From a virus: a stretch of 27,028 nt of DNA. The DNA is taken from IMG/VR virus record IMGVR_UViG_3300026075_000205, positions 1-27,028 of that record; one strand, given 5' to 3'. Numbering within the stretch: the first letter of the stretch is position 1; each line of letters begins with the position of its first letter. Made by a program: the position numbers and the translations under genes. Below the pieces are notes generated by a model that was not told the origin of the DNA, did not search any database, and saw only the letters and a program-made list of their open reading frames with translations. This document shows positions 7,733 to 15,627 of this stretch, piece after piece.

Positions 7733-8737
7733 GTGGCCACCTACAATGCTGGCGTCGTTCGCCGGTCCAGCGGCTCAGACCCGCTGGTGCCGGAACCGTT
7801 GGCGCAACAGATCATGCAGCAACTTCCGGCCGCATCCGTTGTGTTCGGCCTTGTGCCCGAAACGCAGCGGATCACCATGTCGTCACTCACTGAGCGCATG
7901 GCCGTCCTGTCGGCTCTGCCGTCGGCGTACTTCGTGTCCGGTGATACCGGCCTCAAGCAGACCGCGTTGCAACAGTGGCGCAACAAGACGCTGACCGCTG
8001 AGGAGATCGCGGTCATCGTCCCGGTTCCGCTCAACTACATCGACGACGCGCAGACCCCCATCTGGGATCAGGTCCGGCCGCGTCTCACCGAAGCCGCCGG
8101 CGCGCTCATCGATGAGGCGATCCTGTTCAACATCTCCGGCAGCAAGCCCACCACGTGGGGGCCGGACATCTACCACCGGGCGATCCTGGCCGGTAACTAC
8201 GTGCACGAGGGCTACGGCGTCGACCTGGCCGTCGGTGTCGCCCGTGGTGGCGAGCTGCTTGCCGCCGACGGCTATGACATGAGCGGCTTCGTCACCAAGC
8301 CCGGACTCGGCTGGCGGCTCGTTCAGATCCGCTCGAGCCAGGGCGCGCCGATCTACCAGCCCGACCTTCAGAACGCCGGCACCGGCAACTTGTACGGCCT
8401 GCCGTTGCGTTCGCTGAAGAACGGCGCCTGGAACGCCACCGAGTCCACGCTGATCGGCGGCGACTGGTCGCAGGCCATCGTCGGCATCCGCAAGGACATC
8501 ACGTTCGAGGTGTTCACCGAGGGCGTCATCTCCGACGGTTCCGGTGTGATCATCACGAACCTGATGCAGCAGGATTCGGCCGCGATCCGGCTCACGCTGC
8601 GGGTCGCGTGGGAGGTTGCCAACCCGGGCAACCGGCTCAACACCGACACGGCCGGTGCGGCCGGTGTGGCGCCCACCGAGTCGACGACCCGGTGGCCGTG
8701 GTTCGTGCTGCGCCCGACCGGCTACACGTACTCCTGA
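7733..8737 (+). CDS. Major capsid protein (HK97 fold)
   Basis: A 334-residue shell subunit following the scaffold. The N-terminal segment with LVPEPLAQQIMQQLPAAS matches the start of HK97-fold capsid proteins with a short N-arm. The spine region has EEIAVIVPVPLNYIDD followed by the long helix WDQVRPRLTEAAGALID, the typical E-loop/P-domain order. The A-domain contains the strand FEVFTEGVI and ends with RLTLRVAWEVANP. Size and order are normal. The start is GTG at 7733 behind AGAGAGG. No HK97-type protease gene is seen nearby, so the shell may assemble from scaffold without cleavage, unless the HEFGH domain of the MuF fusion does this. Confidence 0.95.
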   Translation: MATYNAGVVRRSSGSDPLVPEPLAQQIMQQLPAASVVFGLVPETQRITMSSLTERMAVLSALPSAYFVSGDTGLKQTALQQWRNKTLTAEEIAVIVPVPLNYIDDAQTPIWDQVRPRLTEAAGALIDEAILFNISGSKPTTWGPDIYHRAILAGNYVHEGYGVDLAVGVARGGELLAADGYDMSGFVTKPGLGWRLVQIRSSQGAPIYQPDLQNAGTGNLYGLPLRSLKNGAWNATESTLIGGDWSQAIVGIRKDITFEVFTEGVISDGSGVIITNLMQQDSAAIRLTLRVAWEVANPGNRLNTDTAGAAGVAPTESTTRWPWFVLRPTGYTYS

Positions 8738-8767
8738 CACCTACTCCTATCCGGGAGATCCGCGCGC

Positions 8768-9832
8768 ATGAAGGTGTTGGCACTGCTGCACCAGTACGTC
8801 CCGGTCCGCAACGCGGGCGCGGAGACCATGCTTCACGGCATGCTCTCCGCGCTCGCCCGCGCGGGCTACGAGGTGCACGCGTCGCTGTCGATGCAAGTCG
8901 GCGAACCGTACGTCCAAGATGCGGTGCAGGTCTGGCCGCGCACCGAGGGCCAGAAAGCCAACCACATCCCGCATCTGCACGGCACGTCACTGCTCATCGC
9001 GCACCTGGACAACAGCGAGCCTGCCGCGTTTCTCGGCCATCTCAACGACATCCCAGTGATCCTCGTGCATCACAACACCTTCGACGTCTCGCGCAAGATG
9101 TTGCACTTCTACGGCGCCCGCGTCGATCTGGTGGTCACCAACAGCCAGTGGATGACCGACAACCTCAACGCGTGGCATGCGATCAACGAGCTGACCGCGC
9201 CGCCCATCCTGATCATGCGGCCGTTGGAGCGCTGGCCGGTCGGCCCGATCGAGGGCCCCCACGATCGCGTGACGCTGGTCAACATGAAGCGCCTGAAAGA
9301 GAACACCGACGGTGGATGGCTGACCAAAGGCGGGGAGACGTTCTGGCGCATCGCCGAACGGATGCCGAACACGCCGTTCCTCGGGGTCAAGGGCGCCTAC
9401 GGCGACCAGGCACCGGGGCAGCTTCCCAACGTCGAAGTGATCGGCCACGTCCCGGCCACGCAGATCCGTGAGCGGGTCTACGCGCGCGCGCGGGTCGTGA
9501 TCATGCCGTCCAACTACGAATCGTGGGGCCGGGTCGCCAGCGAGGCGATGGCCTGCGGCGTGCCGGTCATCGCGGCCCCGACACCCGGGCTGGCCGAAAA
9601 CCTCGGCGACGCCGGGAAGCTTGTCGACTGGCAGGACGTCGACGGCTACGTGCGGGCGCTGCAGACCCTGGCCCTGCCGGGACCGTACGCCGCGGCGTGC
9701 AGGAAGGCGCTCGCGCGGGCGGGGCAACAGCAACGGCTCTACGACGTCGAAGAGGCCGCATGGCTGGAGGCGGTGCAGCGGGTGGCCCGCAACTCGCCGA
9801 GAAGCTCGCCGAAAACCCCGGTGCTCGTATGA
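8768..9832 (+). CDS. Glycosyltransferase, GT4-like (GT-B fold)
   Basis: A 354-residue retaining glycosyltransferase-like protein, first of the sugar cassette. The N-terminus (MKVLALLHQYVP ... GAETMLHGML) is the usual GT4 acceptor-domain start. The C-terminal nucleotide-sugar domain has the EX7E motif in ESWGRVASE (Glu251 and Glu259), followed by AMACGVPVIA. No membrane segment or signal peptide is present, so it would act in the cytoplasm, transferring a sugar from a nucleotide donor to an unknown acceptor. GGGAG lies 10 bases before the ATG. Its stop overlaps the next start (ATGA). Placement right after the major capsid gene suggests a virion protein as acceptor; that is inference. Confidence 0.88.
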   Translation: MKVLALLHQYVPVRNAGAETMLHGMLSALARAGYEVHASLSMQVGEPYVQDAVQVWPRTEGQKANHIPHLHGTSLLIAHLDNSEPAAFLGHLNDIPVILVHHNTFDVSRKMLHFYGARVDLVVTNSQWMTDNLNAWHAINELTAPPILIMRPLERWPVGPIEGPHDRVTLVNMKRLKENTDGGWLTKGGETFWRIAERMPNTPFLGVKGAYGDQAPGQLPNVEVIGHVPATQIRERVYARARVVIMPSNYESWGRVASEAMACGVPVIAAPTPGLAENLGDAGKLVDWQDVDGYVRALQTLALPGPYAAACRKALARAGQQQRLYDVEEAAWLEAVQRVARNSPRSSPKTPVLV

Positions 9833-10440
9833 GGTTCGCGATCATCGGCCGCGGCCACCTCGCCGTGATCGCCTTCGACGTGCTGCGCAAACTCGGCACG
9901 GTCGTCAAGGTCGTCACCAACCGCATCGAGCCCCTGTGGGATGCGCGCCTACGCGCGCACGTCGGAAGGCTTTACCCCCAGGTCGACCTCGACACCTCCG
10001 GCGACTGGCGCCAACTGCTCGGCACTGACGCCGACCTGGTCCTGTCGGTCATGTACGACCGCATCATCGGCCGCGAGCTCATCGACCAGACCCGCGTGCT
10101 CAACCTGCACCTGGGCAAGTTGCCCGAATACCGCGGGATGCGGCCGGTCAACTGGGCGCTCAAGAACGGCGAGTCCGTCGCCGGGGTGACGTTGCACGAG
10201 GTGGACGAGGGTATCGACACCGGGCCGATCATCGCCCAGACCACATTCTCGATCTTCCCCGATGTGGACGAGGTCAAAGACGTCTACGGCCGCTCGGTCC
10301 GGGCGGCCGAGAACATCCTGCGCGACTACCTGCCGATCGTCGATCTGCTCAAGGCCACACCGCAGGACGAGAGCCGCGCCCACTACTACTCGGCCGCGGA
10401 CATCGCCCGGCTCGGCGAGCGGACGGACTGGACCCGATGA
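9829..10440 (+). CDS. Formyltransferase-family protein, probably sugar N-formyltransferase
   Basis: A 203-residue protein with the catalytic core of the 10-formyltetrahydrofolate-dependent formyltransferases (Met-tRNA, GAR and sugar N-formyltransferases). It shows NLH in the strand LNLHLGKLPEYRG (Asn92, His94) and the Asp of DEGIDTGPI (Asp130), the Asn-His-Asp triad. At 203 residues it lacks the C-terminal tRNA-binding domain of methionyl-tRNA formyltransferase (about 310 residues). With glycosyltransferases and a sugar dehydrogenase beside it, formylation of a nucleotide-linked amino sugar is the best guess. The ATG at 9829 overlaps the preceding stop by 4 bases; a longer open frame upstream lies wholly inside the GT4 gene and was not used. 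Confidence 0.82.
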   Translation: MRFAIIGRGHLAVIAFDVLRKLGTVVKVVTNRIEPLWDARLRAHVGRLYPQVDLDTSGDWRQLLGTDADLVLSVMYDRIIGRELIDQTRVLNLHLGKLPEYRGMRPVNWALKNGESVAGVTLHEVDEGIDTGPIIAQTTFSIFPDVDEVKDVYGRSVRAAENILRDYLPIVDLLKATPQDESRAHYYSAADIARLGERTDWTR

Positions 10441-11330
10441 AGGCTGCGCTGAGGGCGGCTCCGCTGCGGGTGGCACTGGTCGGCGCGGGAGTGATGGGCG
10501 CCCGGCACGCCCGCGTGATCGCCGAGTCGCCACGCACGACGCTGGCCCGGGTCATCGACCCAGACCCGGCGGCCGGCCGGTTCGGCTGCGACTGGACGCC
10601 AGAGCTTGACCTGACGGGTGTGGACGCCGTGATCGTGGCCGCGCCCAACCCGCTGCATGAGCAGATCGCCGCCGACGTGATCGAGGCTGGTCTGCCGGTC
10701 CTCGTGGAGAAACCGCTGGCGGCCGACCTGGACGCCGCGACCCGAACCGTCGAACTGGCGGCCAAACTCGATGTGCCGATCATGTGCGGATTCGTCGACC
10801 GGTTCAATCCGGCATGGCTGGCGCTGCGCTCGGTGCTAGGCGGCCGCACGCCGGTCCATCTGACCATCGTGCGGCACTCACCGTTTCAGACCCGGGTGCT
10901 CGAAAGCGTGGCCTGGGATCTGCTCATCCATCTGGCAGATCACGCCATCGCACTGTATGGCGGTGCCGATCCCGACGCGGTGTGGGCGCGGCGAACCACC
11001 CACGCGTCGCCGGTATCGGATGACACCGCCGACGCCCTGGCCACCTGGGGGTCGGGCACCGGGATCCTCTCCGCGGTCAGGCTGGGCCAGCGGCGAATGT
11101 GGACGGTCACCGCGCACGCCCCGGGCGTCACCGTTTTCGCCGACCTCGTCGGCCGCCAGGTGACGGTCAGCACGGGCGGGGCCACGGAATATGCCCCGGT
11201 CGGTGACCGCGAGCCGCTGGCCGCGCAACTGGACCACTTCGCCGGCCTCGCCCAGGGTTACGGCGACGCCGAAGCCGAGCGGGAGTCGATCCTGCCGGCC
11301 CACCGCCTGATCGACCGGGTAATGAAGTGA
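10437..11330 (+). CDS. Gfo/Idh/MocA family sugar dehydrogenase
   Basis: A 297-residue NAD(P)-dependent oxidoreductase. The Rossmann loop VALVGAGVMG lies at residues 12-21 and the family hallmark EKP at 91-93 (VEKPLAAD). The following GFVDRFNPAW and the later DLLIHLADHAIAL resemble enzymes of the WlbA/GnnA group that oxidise C3 of UDP-N-acetylhexosamine derivatives to a 3-keto sugar before amination. The exact substrate cannot be read from sequence. It overlaps both neighbours by 4 bases, so expression is probably tightly coupled. The aminotransferase that normally follows such a dehydrogenase is not in the window. Confidence 0.87.
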   Translation: MKAALRAAPLRVALVGAGVMGARHARVIAESPRTTLARVIDPDPAAGRFGCDWTPELDLTGVDAVIVAAPNPLHEQIAADVIEAGLPVLVEKPLAADLDAATRTVELAAKLDVPIMCGFVDRFNPAWLALRSVLGGRTPVHLTIVRHSPFQTRVLESVAWDLLIHLADHAIALYGGADPDAVWARRTTHASPVSDDTADALATWGSGTGILSAVRLGQRRMWTVTAHAPGVTVFADLVGRQVTVSTGGATEYAPVGDREPLAAQLDHFAGLAQGYGDAEAERESILPAHRLIDRVMK

Positions 11331-11782
11331 TTCCTGCAATGATCCACCCGGACGGTATATGCGAGGGCAAGATCGGCGACGGGACCCGCGTCTGGGCGTT
11401 CGCGCATGTCATGCCCGGGGCCGTGCTCGGGCAGGATTGCAACGTCGGCGAGGGTGCCTACATCGAGGACGACGTCATCCTCGGCGACCGGGTGACGGTG
11501 AAGAACCGGGCTCAGCTCTTCGACGGTCTGCGCGTCGGCGACGATGTGTTCATCGGGCCGGGCGTGGTGTTCTGCAACGACCCGTCACCCAGGTCGAGAG
11601 TTCCCCGCACATCGGCCGGGCCGATCACCGTCGGCGCGGGTGCGTCGATCGGCGCGAACGCGACGATCCTGCCGGGCGTGACCATCGGGCAGGACGCGAT
11701 GGTCGGCGCCGGCTGCGTGGTGGTTCGCGATGTGCCGCCCGGCGCGACGGTGATCGGCAACCCCGCCCGGGTCGTGCGGTGA
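11327..11782 (+). CDS. Left-handed beta-helix sugar N-acetyltransferase (WbpD/WlbB/FdtC-like)
   Basis: A 151-residue hexapeptide-repeat acyltransferase. Repeated [IV]-G-[DE]-x-[VAC] turns run through the protein, for example LGQDCNVGEGAYIED, IGANATILPGVTIG and MVGAGCVVVRDVPPG. The core NRAQLFDGLRVGDDVFIGP followed by FCNDPSPRS matches the group that N-acetylates 3-amino sugars attached to UDP or dTDP, often as trimers using acetyl-CoA. Pairing with the preceding dehydrogenase agrees with a pathway 3-keto, 3-amino, 3-acylamido sugar. The start is GTG at 11327; an ATG at 11339 is an alternative. It overlaps the dehydrogenase by 4 bases and lies 7 bases before the next gene. Confidence 0.85.
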   Translation: MIPAMIHPDGICEGKIGDGTRVWAFAHVMPGAVLGQDCNVGEGAYIEDDVILGDRVTVKNRAQLFDGLRVGDDVFIGPGVVFCNDPSPRSRVPRTSAGPITVGAGASIGANATILPGVTIGQDAMVGAGCVVVRDVPPGATVIGNPARVVR

Positions 11783-11789
11783 TGTCGCG

Positions 11790-12449
11790 GTGAGCCTCGC
11801 CATCCTCATCCCGTACCGGCCCGACAACGATCGCCGCGCGCGGATCTACGCCGCCACCTCGCGACTGTGGGCGGACAGAGGCGTCGAGGCAGACGTCGAG
11901 GTCATCCACTCCGGCGACGGACTGCGGGGCGAGTTCAGTTACTCGCGGGCGGCCAACCGGGCCCGGGCCAAGACAGACGCGCAGTGCCTGATCACCTACA
12001 GCGTCGATGCGCTGCCGCTCTCGGCGCAATTCCTGCAGCGCATCGAGGCGCAGCTGTGCGCCGGGCTGCCGTGGTCGTGCATCTTCGCGGGCCAGCAGCG
12101 CTTCACCCCCGAACAGACCGGCGTCATCTTCGACGGCGGCGACCCCGGACCCGCCGCCGGGCAGATCTGCATGGGCCGCGAAGCGCTCATGGCGGTGCGC
12201 GCCGACGTCTGGGACGAGTTGCGCGGCATGGACGAGCGCTTCGTCGGCTGGGGTGCCGAGGACATGGCGTTCTACAAGGTGCTTTCCACCGTCTACCCGC
12301 AGGGGTGCGACGTGCCGACCGAGGGACTGTTCCAGTCGCTGTGGCATCCGGAAACGTCCCGGCTGGCATGGTGGGGCAACGTCGAACTCATGCGCAGGTA
12401 CGACGAGCCGCCACCCGATGAGCTGAAAGCCTGGTATCTGGCCCGGTGA
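11790..12449 (+). CDS. Glycosyltransferase, GT-A type with GWGAED motif (copy 1)
   Basis: A 219-residue protein. The N-terminal strand LAILIPYRPDND is typical of GT2/GT27-like enzymes, and EFSYSRAANRARAKT is a nucleotide-sugar-domain helix. The segment MDERFVGWGAEDMAF (Trp154, Glu157, Asp158) matches the C-terminal motif of beta-1,4-galactosyltransferase and polypeptide GalNAc-transferase families, where it binds acceptor and metal. WHPE near the C-terminus could supply a metal-binding His. It probably works in the cytoplasm, since no membrane helix is present. It is clearly paralogous to the next gene. The start is GTG at 11790. Confidence 0.83.
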   Translation: MSLAILIPYRPDNDRRARIYAATSRLWADRGVEADVEVIHSGDGLRGEFSYSRAANRARAKTDAQCLITYSVDALPLSAQFLQRIEAQLCAGLPWSCIFAGQQRFTPEQTGVIFDGGDPGPAAGQICMGREALMAVRADVWDELRGMDERFVGWGAEDMAFYKVLSTVYPQGCDVPTEGLFQSLWHPETSRLAWWGNVELMRRYDEPPPDELKAWYLAR

Positions 12450-13123
12450 ATCTGTCCGTCCTGATCCCGTGGCGCAGCGAGGAACCGGCCCGGGTGCGCG
12501 CGTGGGAGTTCAATCGGGCCCGCTGGTCCCGTCTCGAGCCGCTGATCGAGGTCTGCGTCGCCGGCGACGGGCGCACCGAGGGCACGTTCTCGGTAGCCCG
12601 GGCTGTCAACCGGGCCCGCAAGCAGGCGACCGGCGATCAACTCGTGATCTTCGGCGCCGACCACCTGCCGCCCACATACGAGCGGATCAACTGGATTATC
12701 AAGCGGCTGCAGCGCTACCCGTGGACGCAGGTCTATTCGGCGACACGGGTCATCAACGAGGCGGGCACCGAGCGTGTCCTCGGCCCGCAGCGCATGGCGC
12801 CGGAGACCGCCGCCGAGTTGCGTTTCGACTGGGTGGGCTGCTGTTACGGCATTCTCGCCTTGCGCGCCGACGTGTTCGACGACGTCGCGGGGATGGACGA
12901 ACGGTTCGAGGGCTGGGGTGCGGAGGACACCGCGTTGCGCGTCGCGCTGCAGGCGCTGTATCCGGCCGGCTGCGGCGTGGGCGAGGGCGAGGCCATCACC
13001 TTCTGGCATCCCGACGCGCCGCGGGGCCAGCAGACGCAGGACAACGTCGCCCGCTACTACGAGTACGAGACGGCCGCCAAGGCGGGTCGCATGCGGGAGT
13101 ATCTGAAGGAGGCGCGCGCGTGA
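12446..13123 (+). CDS. Glycosyltransferase, GT-A type with GWGAED motif (copy 2)
   Basis: A 225-residue paralog of the preceding gene with the same layout: LSVLIPWRSEE at the start, FSVARAVNRARKQA, FGADHLPP in the DxD-like position, MDERFEGWGAEDTAL (Trp157, Glu160, Asp161), YPAGC, and FWHPDAP near the end. The two genes overlap (GTGA), with the start on GTG at 12446. A tandem pair suggests sequential addition of two sugars or a split of donor or acceptor specificity. This is the last sugar gene; its stop overlaps the connector gene. Confidence 0.83.
   Translation: MNLSVLIPWRSEEPARVRAWEFNRARWSRLEPLIEVCVAGDGRTEGTFSVARAVNRARKQATGDQLVIFGADHLPPTYERINWIIKRLQRYPWTQVYSATRVINEAGTERVLGPQRMAPETAAELRFDWVGCCYGILALRADVFDDVAGMDERFEGWGAEDTALRVALQALYPAGCGVGEGEAITFWHPDAPRGQQTQDNVARYYEYETAAKAGRMREYLKEARA
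13106..13112 (+). promoter_or_regulatory. Strong ribosome binding site fixing the connector start
   Basis: AAGGAGG lies 7 bases before the GTG at 13120. It is among the best anti-SD matches in the window. It sets the start of the head-tail adaptor inside a longer open frame that runs back through the glycosyltransferase gene. Confidence 0.8.
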
Positions 13124-13758
13124 CCAATCTTGCGACCCAAGCCGACCTCGAGGCCCGCATCGGCCGCTCGCTGACTACCACCGAGGCGACGCGTGCCGCG
13201 GCGTATCTCACGGACGCCTCAGCGCTCATTCGCGGCTACACACGCCAGACGTTTACCGCCGTCGACGGCGACGTCGTGGAGTTGCGCCCGGTCGGCATGC
13301 GCATCCGCCTGCCGGAGCGGCCCGTGACCGCTGTCAACAGTGTGGAGGCGATCGGCTGGGGTGGGCTGGCCGACATCACGCTCCCCGTCGGGTCCTGGGG
13401 CTGGGACGGCATCGACGTTGTGGAGATCACGCCGTTCGACTCCCGCGTGTGGATCAACTTCCCGGAGCTCGACCTGCCCGACAGTTACCCCGACACGTAC
13501 CGCGTCGACTACGACCATGGCGACGCCGACGTACCCGACGACGTGGTCGCCGTCGCCGCCTCGATGGTGTTGCGCACGCTGCTGTCGCCCTCGCTGGTCG
13601 AGGGTATGACCTCCGAACACATCGGCCAATACTCCTACCAGCTGGGCCAGTTCGCGGGCGGCGCCGCATCCGGTACGTCGGTGCGGCTGACCGAGGCCGA
13701 CAAGGACGCGCTGCGCAACTACCGGCGCCAGGCCACCTCGATTCAGGTGCGGTTATGA
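13120..13758 (+). CDS. Head-to-tail adaptor (SPP1 gp15/HK97 gp6-like)
   Basis: A 212-residue connector that would bind the portal and extend the DNA channel. The N-terminal helices (TQADLEARIG ... RAAAYLTDASALIRGYT) are the classic start of this family. A beta-rich middle and a helical C-terminus (VVAVAASMVLRTLL, KDALRNYRRQ) follow. The same frame is open from 12469, but that part lies over the glycosyltransferase and lacks family features; the AAGGAGG site supports GTG 13120. It overlaps the previous stop by 4 bases. In simpler phages this gene directly follows the capsid gene, so the sugar cassette interrupts the usual order. Confidence 0.88.
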   Translation: MTNLATQADLEARIGRSLTTTEATRAAAYLTDASALIRGYTRQTFTAVDGDVVELRPVGMRIRLPERPVTAVNSVEAIGWGGLADITLPVGSWGWDGIDVVEITPFDSRVWINFPELDLPDSYPDTYRVDYDHGDADVPDDVVAVAASMVLRTLLSPSLVEGMTSEHIGQYSYQLGQFAGGAASGTSVRLTEADKDALRNYRRQATSIQVRL

Positions 13759-13973
13759 AAATCGATCTGACGATGCCCGTGTATATGCGGATCGGCGACG
13801 ATGGCGGCATATACGAAGTCGGCACCATCGAGGGAAGCGATGAAGCCGAGGTTACGCGGGCGCTGGCGGATCTCCTGGATGCGATGGCCGGTGCACTGCG
13901 GGCAGGCAAACGACTGCCGGGCCAGAGTCGTGCGTGCATCGGTGACGAGCGCGCCAGGCGGAGGAGCCGATGA
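13755..13973 (+). CDS. Small protein of unknown function in the neck operon
   Basis: A 72-residue ORF linked by ATGA overlaps to both the adaptor and the stopper, which strongly favours it being real. The N-terminal half is beta-like (MKIDLTMPVYMRIG, then IYEVGTIEGSD), the middle is a helix (EVTRALADLLDAMAGALRAG), and the tail is very basic (DERARRRSR). I recognise no family. It could be a small neck or tail assembly factor. Confidence 0.72.
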   Translation: MKIDLTMPVYMRIGDDGGIYEVGTIEGSDEAEVTRALADLLDAMAGALRAGKRLPGQSRACIGDERARRRSR

Positions 13974-14302
13974 GCATCCCCGCCGGACTGTTGCCGCAGA
14001 CCGTCACCAAGATCAGGCCGACCACGTCGACCGACACCTACGGCAACACCGTCTACACGTACGGCTCCGGCGCGAGCATCGCGGCGTGGCTGCAGCAGGA
14101 CGACCGCAAGGAACCACTCTCCGACGGGCGGGCCGCGCTGGAGCAAATCTGGCTGCTGGTCACCAATGAGTCCGATGTGCTCGGCCACGACCGCATCGTC
14201 TTCGGCACCACCACGTTCGAGGTCGATGGTCCACCGGAGCCGGTCTACACCCCGGCCGGATTCCACCACCTTGAGGCGACCCTGCGCGTCGTGGCCGGGT
14301 GA
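13970..14302 (+). CDS. Head-tail stopper (SPP1 gp16-like)
   Basis: A 110-residue protein that would plug the connector after packaging. Its pattern is that of the stopper family: an opening with PQTVTKIRPTTSTDTYGN, a central strand region GASIAAWLQQD, then WLLVTNESDVLGHDRIVF and FEVDGPPEPVYTPAGFHHLEATLRVV in short beta strands. Size and position (after adaptor, before tail completion) are normal. The ATG at 13970 overlaps the previous stop. Confidence 0.84.
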   Translation: MSIPAGLLPQTVTKIRPTTSTDTYGNTVYTYGSGASIAAWLQQDDRKEPLSDGRAALEQIWLLVTNESDVLGHDRIVFGTTTFEVDGPPEPVYTPAGFHHLEATLRVVAG

Positions 14303-14310
14303 GGTGAGGG

Positions 14311-14601
14311 ATGGCCAAGCTGATCCGCTACGAGTCCAGCCGCAGCGGGATGCGCGAGCTGGCCAAGTCGCGAGCCGTCGACGCGATCCTCGAAGGGCGG
14401 GCCCGATCCGTTGCGCAGGTCGCGCAGTCGGCCTACGACAGCCACCCCCCGCATCAGGGCGCTTTCCACGTCGAGGTGTTGCAGGACCAGTCCGACTCCG
14501 ACCGTGCCCGTGTCGCCGTCCTGGCGCGGCATCCGGCTGCGCTGGCCTACGAGGCGGACCATCGCATCCTCGGATCGGCGATCAGCGCGGCGAGGCACTG
14601 A
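14311..14601 (+). CDS. Tail completion / neck protein (HK97 gp10-like)
   Basis: A 96-residue protein in the position of the HK97 gp10-like neck or tail-completion component. The first half is a basic helix (RELAKSRAVDAILEGRARSVAQVAQSA); the second half has the family-like pattern VAVLARHPAALAYEADHRIL near the C-terminus. A GAGGG precedes the ATG. The stop overlaps the next ATG by one base. Confidence 0.75.
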   Translation: MAKLIRYESSRSGMRELAKSRAVDAILEGRARSVAQVAQSAYDSHPPHQGAFHVEVLQDQSDSDRARVAVLARHPAALAYEADHRILGSAISAARH

Positions 14602-14990
14602 TGGCCTACCCCGACGTCCTCGACCTCGTGCGCGATTACCTCGCCACTACTTATAGCCCGACGCCCGTGTCCACCCGGGTACCCGACCCGCGGCCCGCCA
14701 CGTGGATTCAGGTGCGCGGCATCGGCGGCACCGACTTGCGCCCGGTGCGGGTACGCGAACATCTCGACATTTTCACCTGGTCCACTGGCGAGCCGGCCGC
14801 GCAGGCGCTGGCCCTGCAGGTGCGGGCGACCGTGCACGCCCTCGCTGGCACCAGCACCCTCGGCGTCGCCTGCTACCGGGTGGATGAGTTCCTGTCACCA
14901 CGGCCGTTCGATGATCCGCTGACCGGCGCGTTCCGGTCCTGGGCCACGTACCAATTCGACATCCGCGCCGACGACGCGATCGCCCACTAA
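14601..14990 (+). CDS. Tail terminator (gp17/gpU-like)
   Basis: A 129-residue protein that would cap the tail tube and join it to the head. It starts YPDVLDLVRDYLATTY, the common opening helix of minor tail/terminator proteins, then has strand pairs (TWIQVRGIGGTDL, HLDIFTWS), a helix with ALALQVRATVHALAG, and ends SWATYQFDIRADD. A longer upstream open frame only shadows the two preceding genes; ATG 14601 follows the previous stop immediately. Confidence 0.82.
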   Translation: MAYPDVLDLVRDYLATTYSPTPVSTRVPDPRPATWIQVRGIGGTDLRPVRVREHLDIFTWSTGEPAAQALALQVRATVHALAGTSTLGVACYRVDEFLSPRPFDDPLTGAFRSWATYQFDIRADDAIAH

Positions 14991-15049
14991 AGACTCCGGC
15001 CTCCGCGCGGTCGGCTGCTCCCCAACCAATCAATGCACGGAGGTAAGGA

Positions 15050-15607
15050 ATGAGCCTGCTCTCGGGAGCCGTCAGGGTCGGGGTGACTGGCGAGCTCAGC
15101 GTGGCCCCCGTCGGGACCGCGGCACCCACGACGTCAACGTCTTCACTCAACGCCTCATTCATCGGCATGGGCTACGTCTCCGAGGACGGCGTCACCGAGT
15201 CCTATGACGAGACGATCGAGGACATCATCGCGTGGCAGAACGCGACCATTGTGCGCAGTGCCACGACACAGTCGAAGGCCACGCTGCAGATGACCCTCAT
15301 CGAGTCCAAGGGCAAGGTCGCCGAGCTGTTCCACAAGACCTCGACGGTCGCCGTGGTCAGCGCCGGGCAGTGGAAGATGGACGTCAAGGCGCCCTCGGCG
15401 GACCCGCGCGCGTTCGTGCTGGACGTGATCGACGGGTCCAAGCACATCCGCATCTACGTCGCCAACGGCGAGGTCACCGAACGCGGCGAGATCGTGTACG
15501 CCAATGGCGAGCCCGTCGGCTACGACATCACCATCACGTGCTATCCCGACTCCAATAACGTCGTGCTGACCAAGTTCACCGACGACACGAACTGGGGCTA
15601 TAGCTGA
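15050..15607 (+). CDS. Major tail (tube) protein
   Basis: A 185-residue tube subunit. It begins with a leader-like segment GAVRVGVTGELSVAP, as in siphovirus tail tube proteins, and has the characteristic beta-strand run with GMGYVSEDGVTESYDE, IIAWQNATIVRS and TLQMTLIES. The end YDITITCYPDSNNVVLTKF matches the usual C-terminal strand. GGAGGTAAGG precedes the ATG, a strong site suited to high expression. It ends 20 bases from the stop of a reverse-strand gene, so the two are convergent. Confidence 0.92.
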   Translation: MSLLSGAVRVGVTGELSVAPVGTAAPTTSTSSLNASFIGMGYVSEDGVTESYDETIEDIIAWQNATIVRSATTQSKATLQMTLIESKGKVAELFHKTSTVAVVSAGQWKMDVKAPSADPRAFVLDVIDGSKHIRIYVANGEVTERGEIVYANGEPVGYDITITCYPDSNNVVLTKFTDDTNWGYS

Positions 15608-15627
15608 TGGGTAGATGAAGCTGATCC

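Noticed and set aside
12469-13119. Upstream extension of the head-tail adaptor over the glycosyltransferase gene
   Set aside because: The extension has Arg/Gly-rich shadow composition, while the other frame has glycosyltransferase motifs. AAGGAGG before GTG 13120 fixes the real start.
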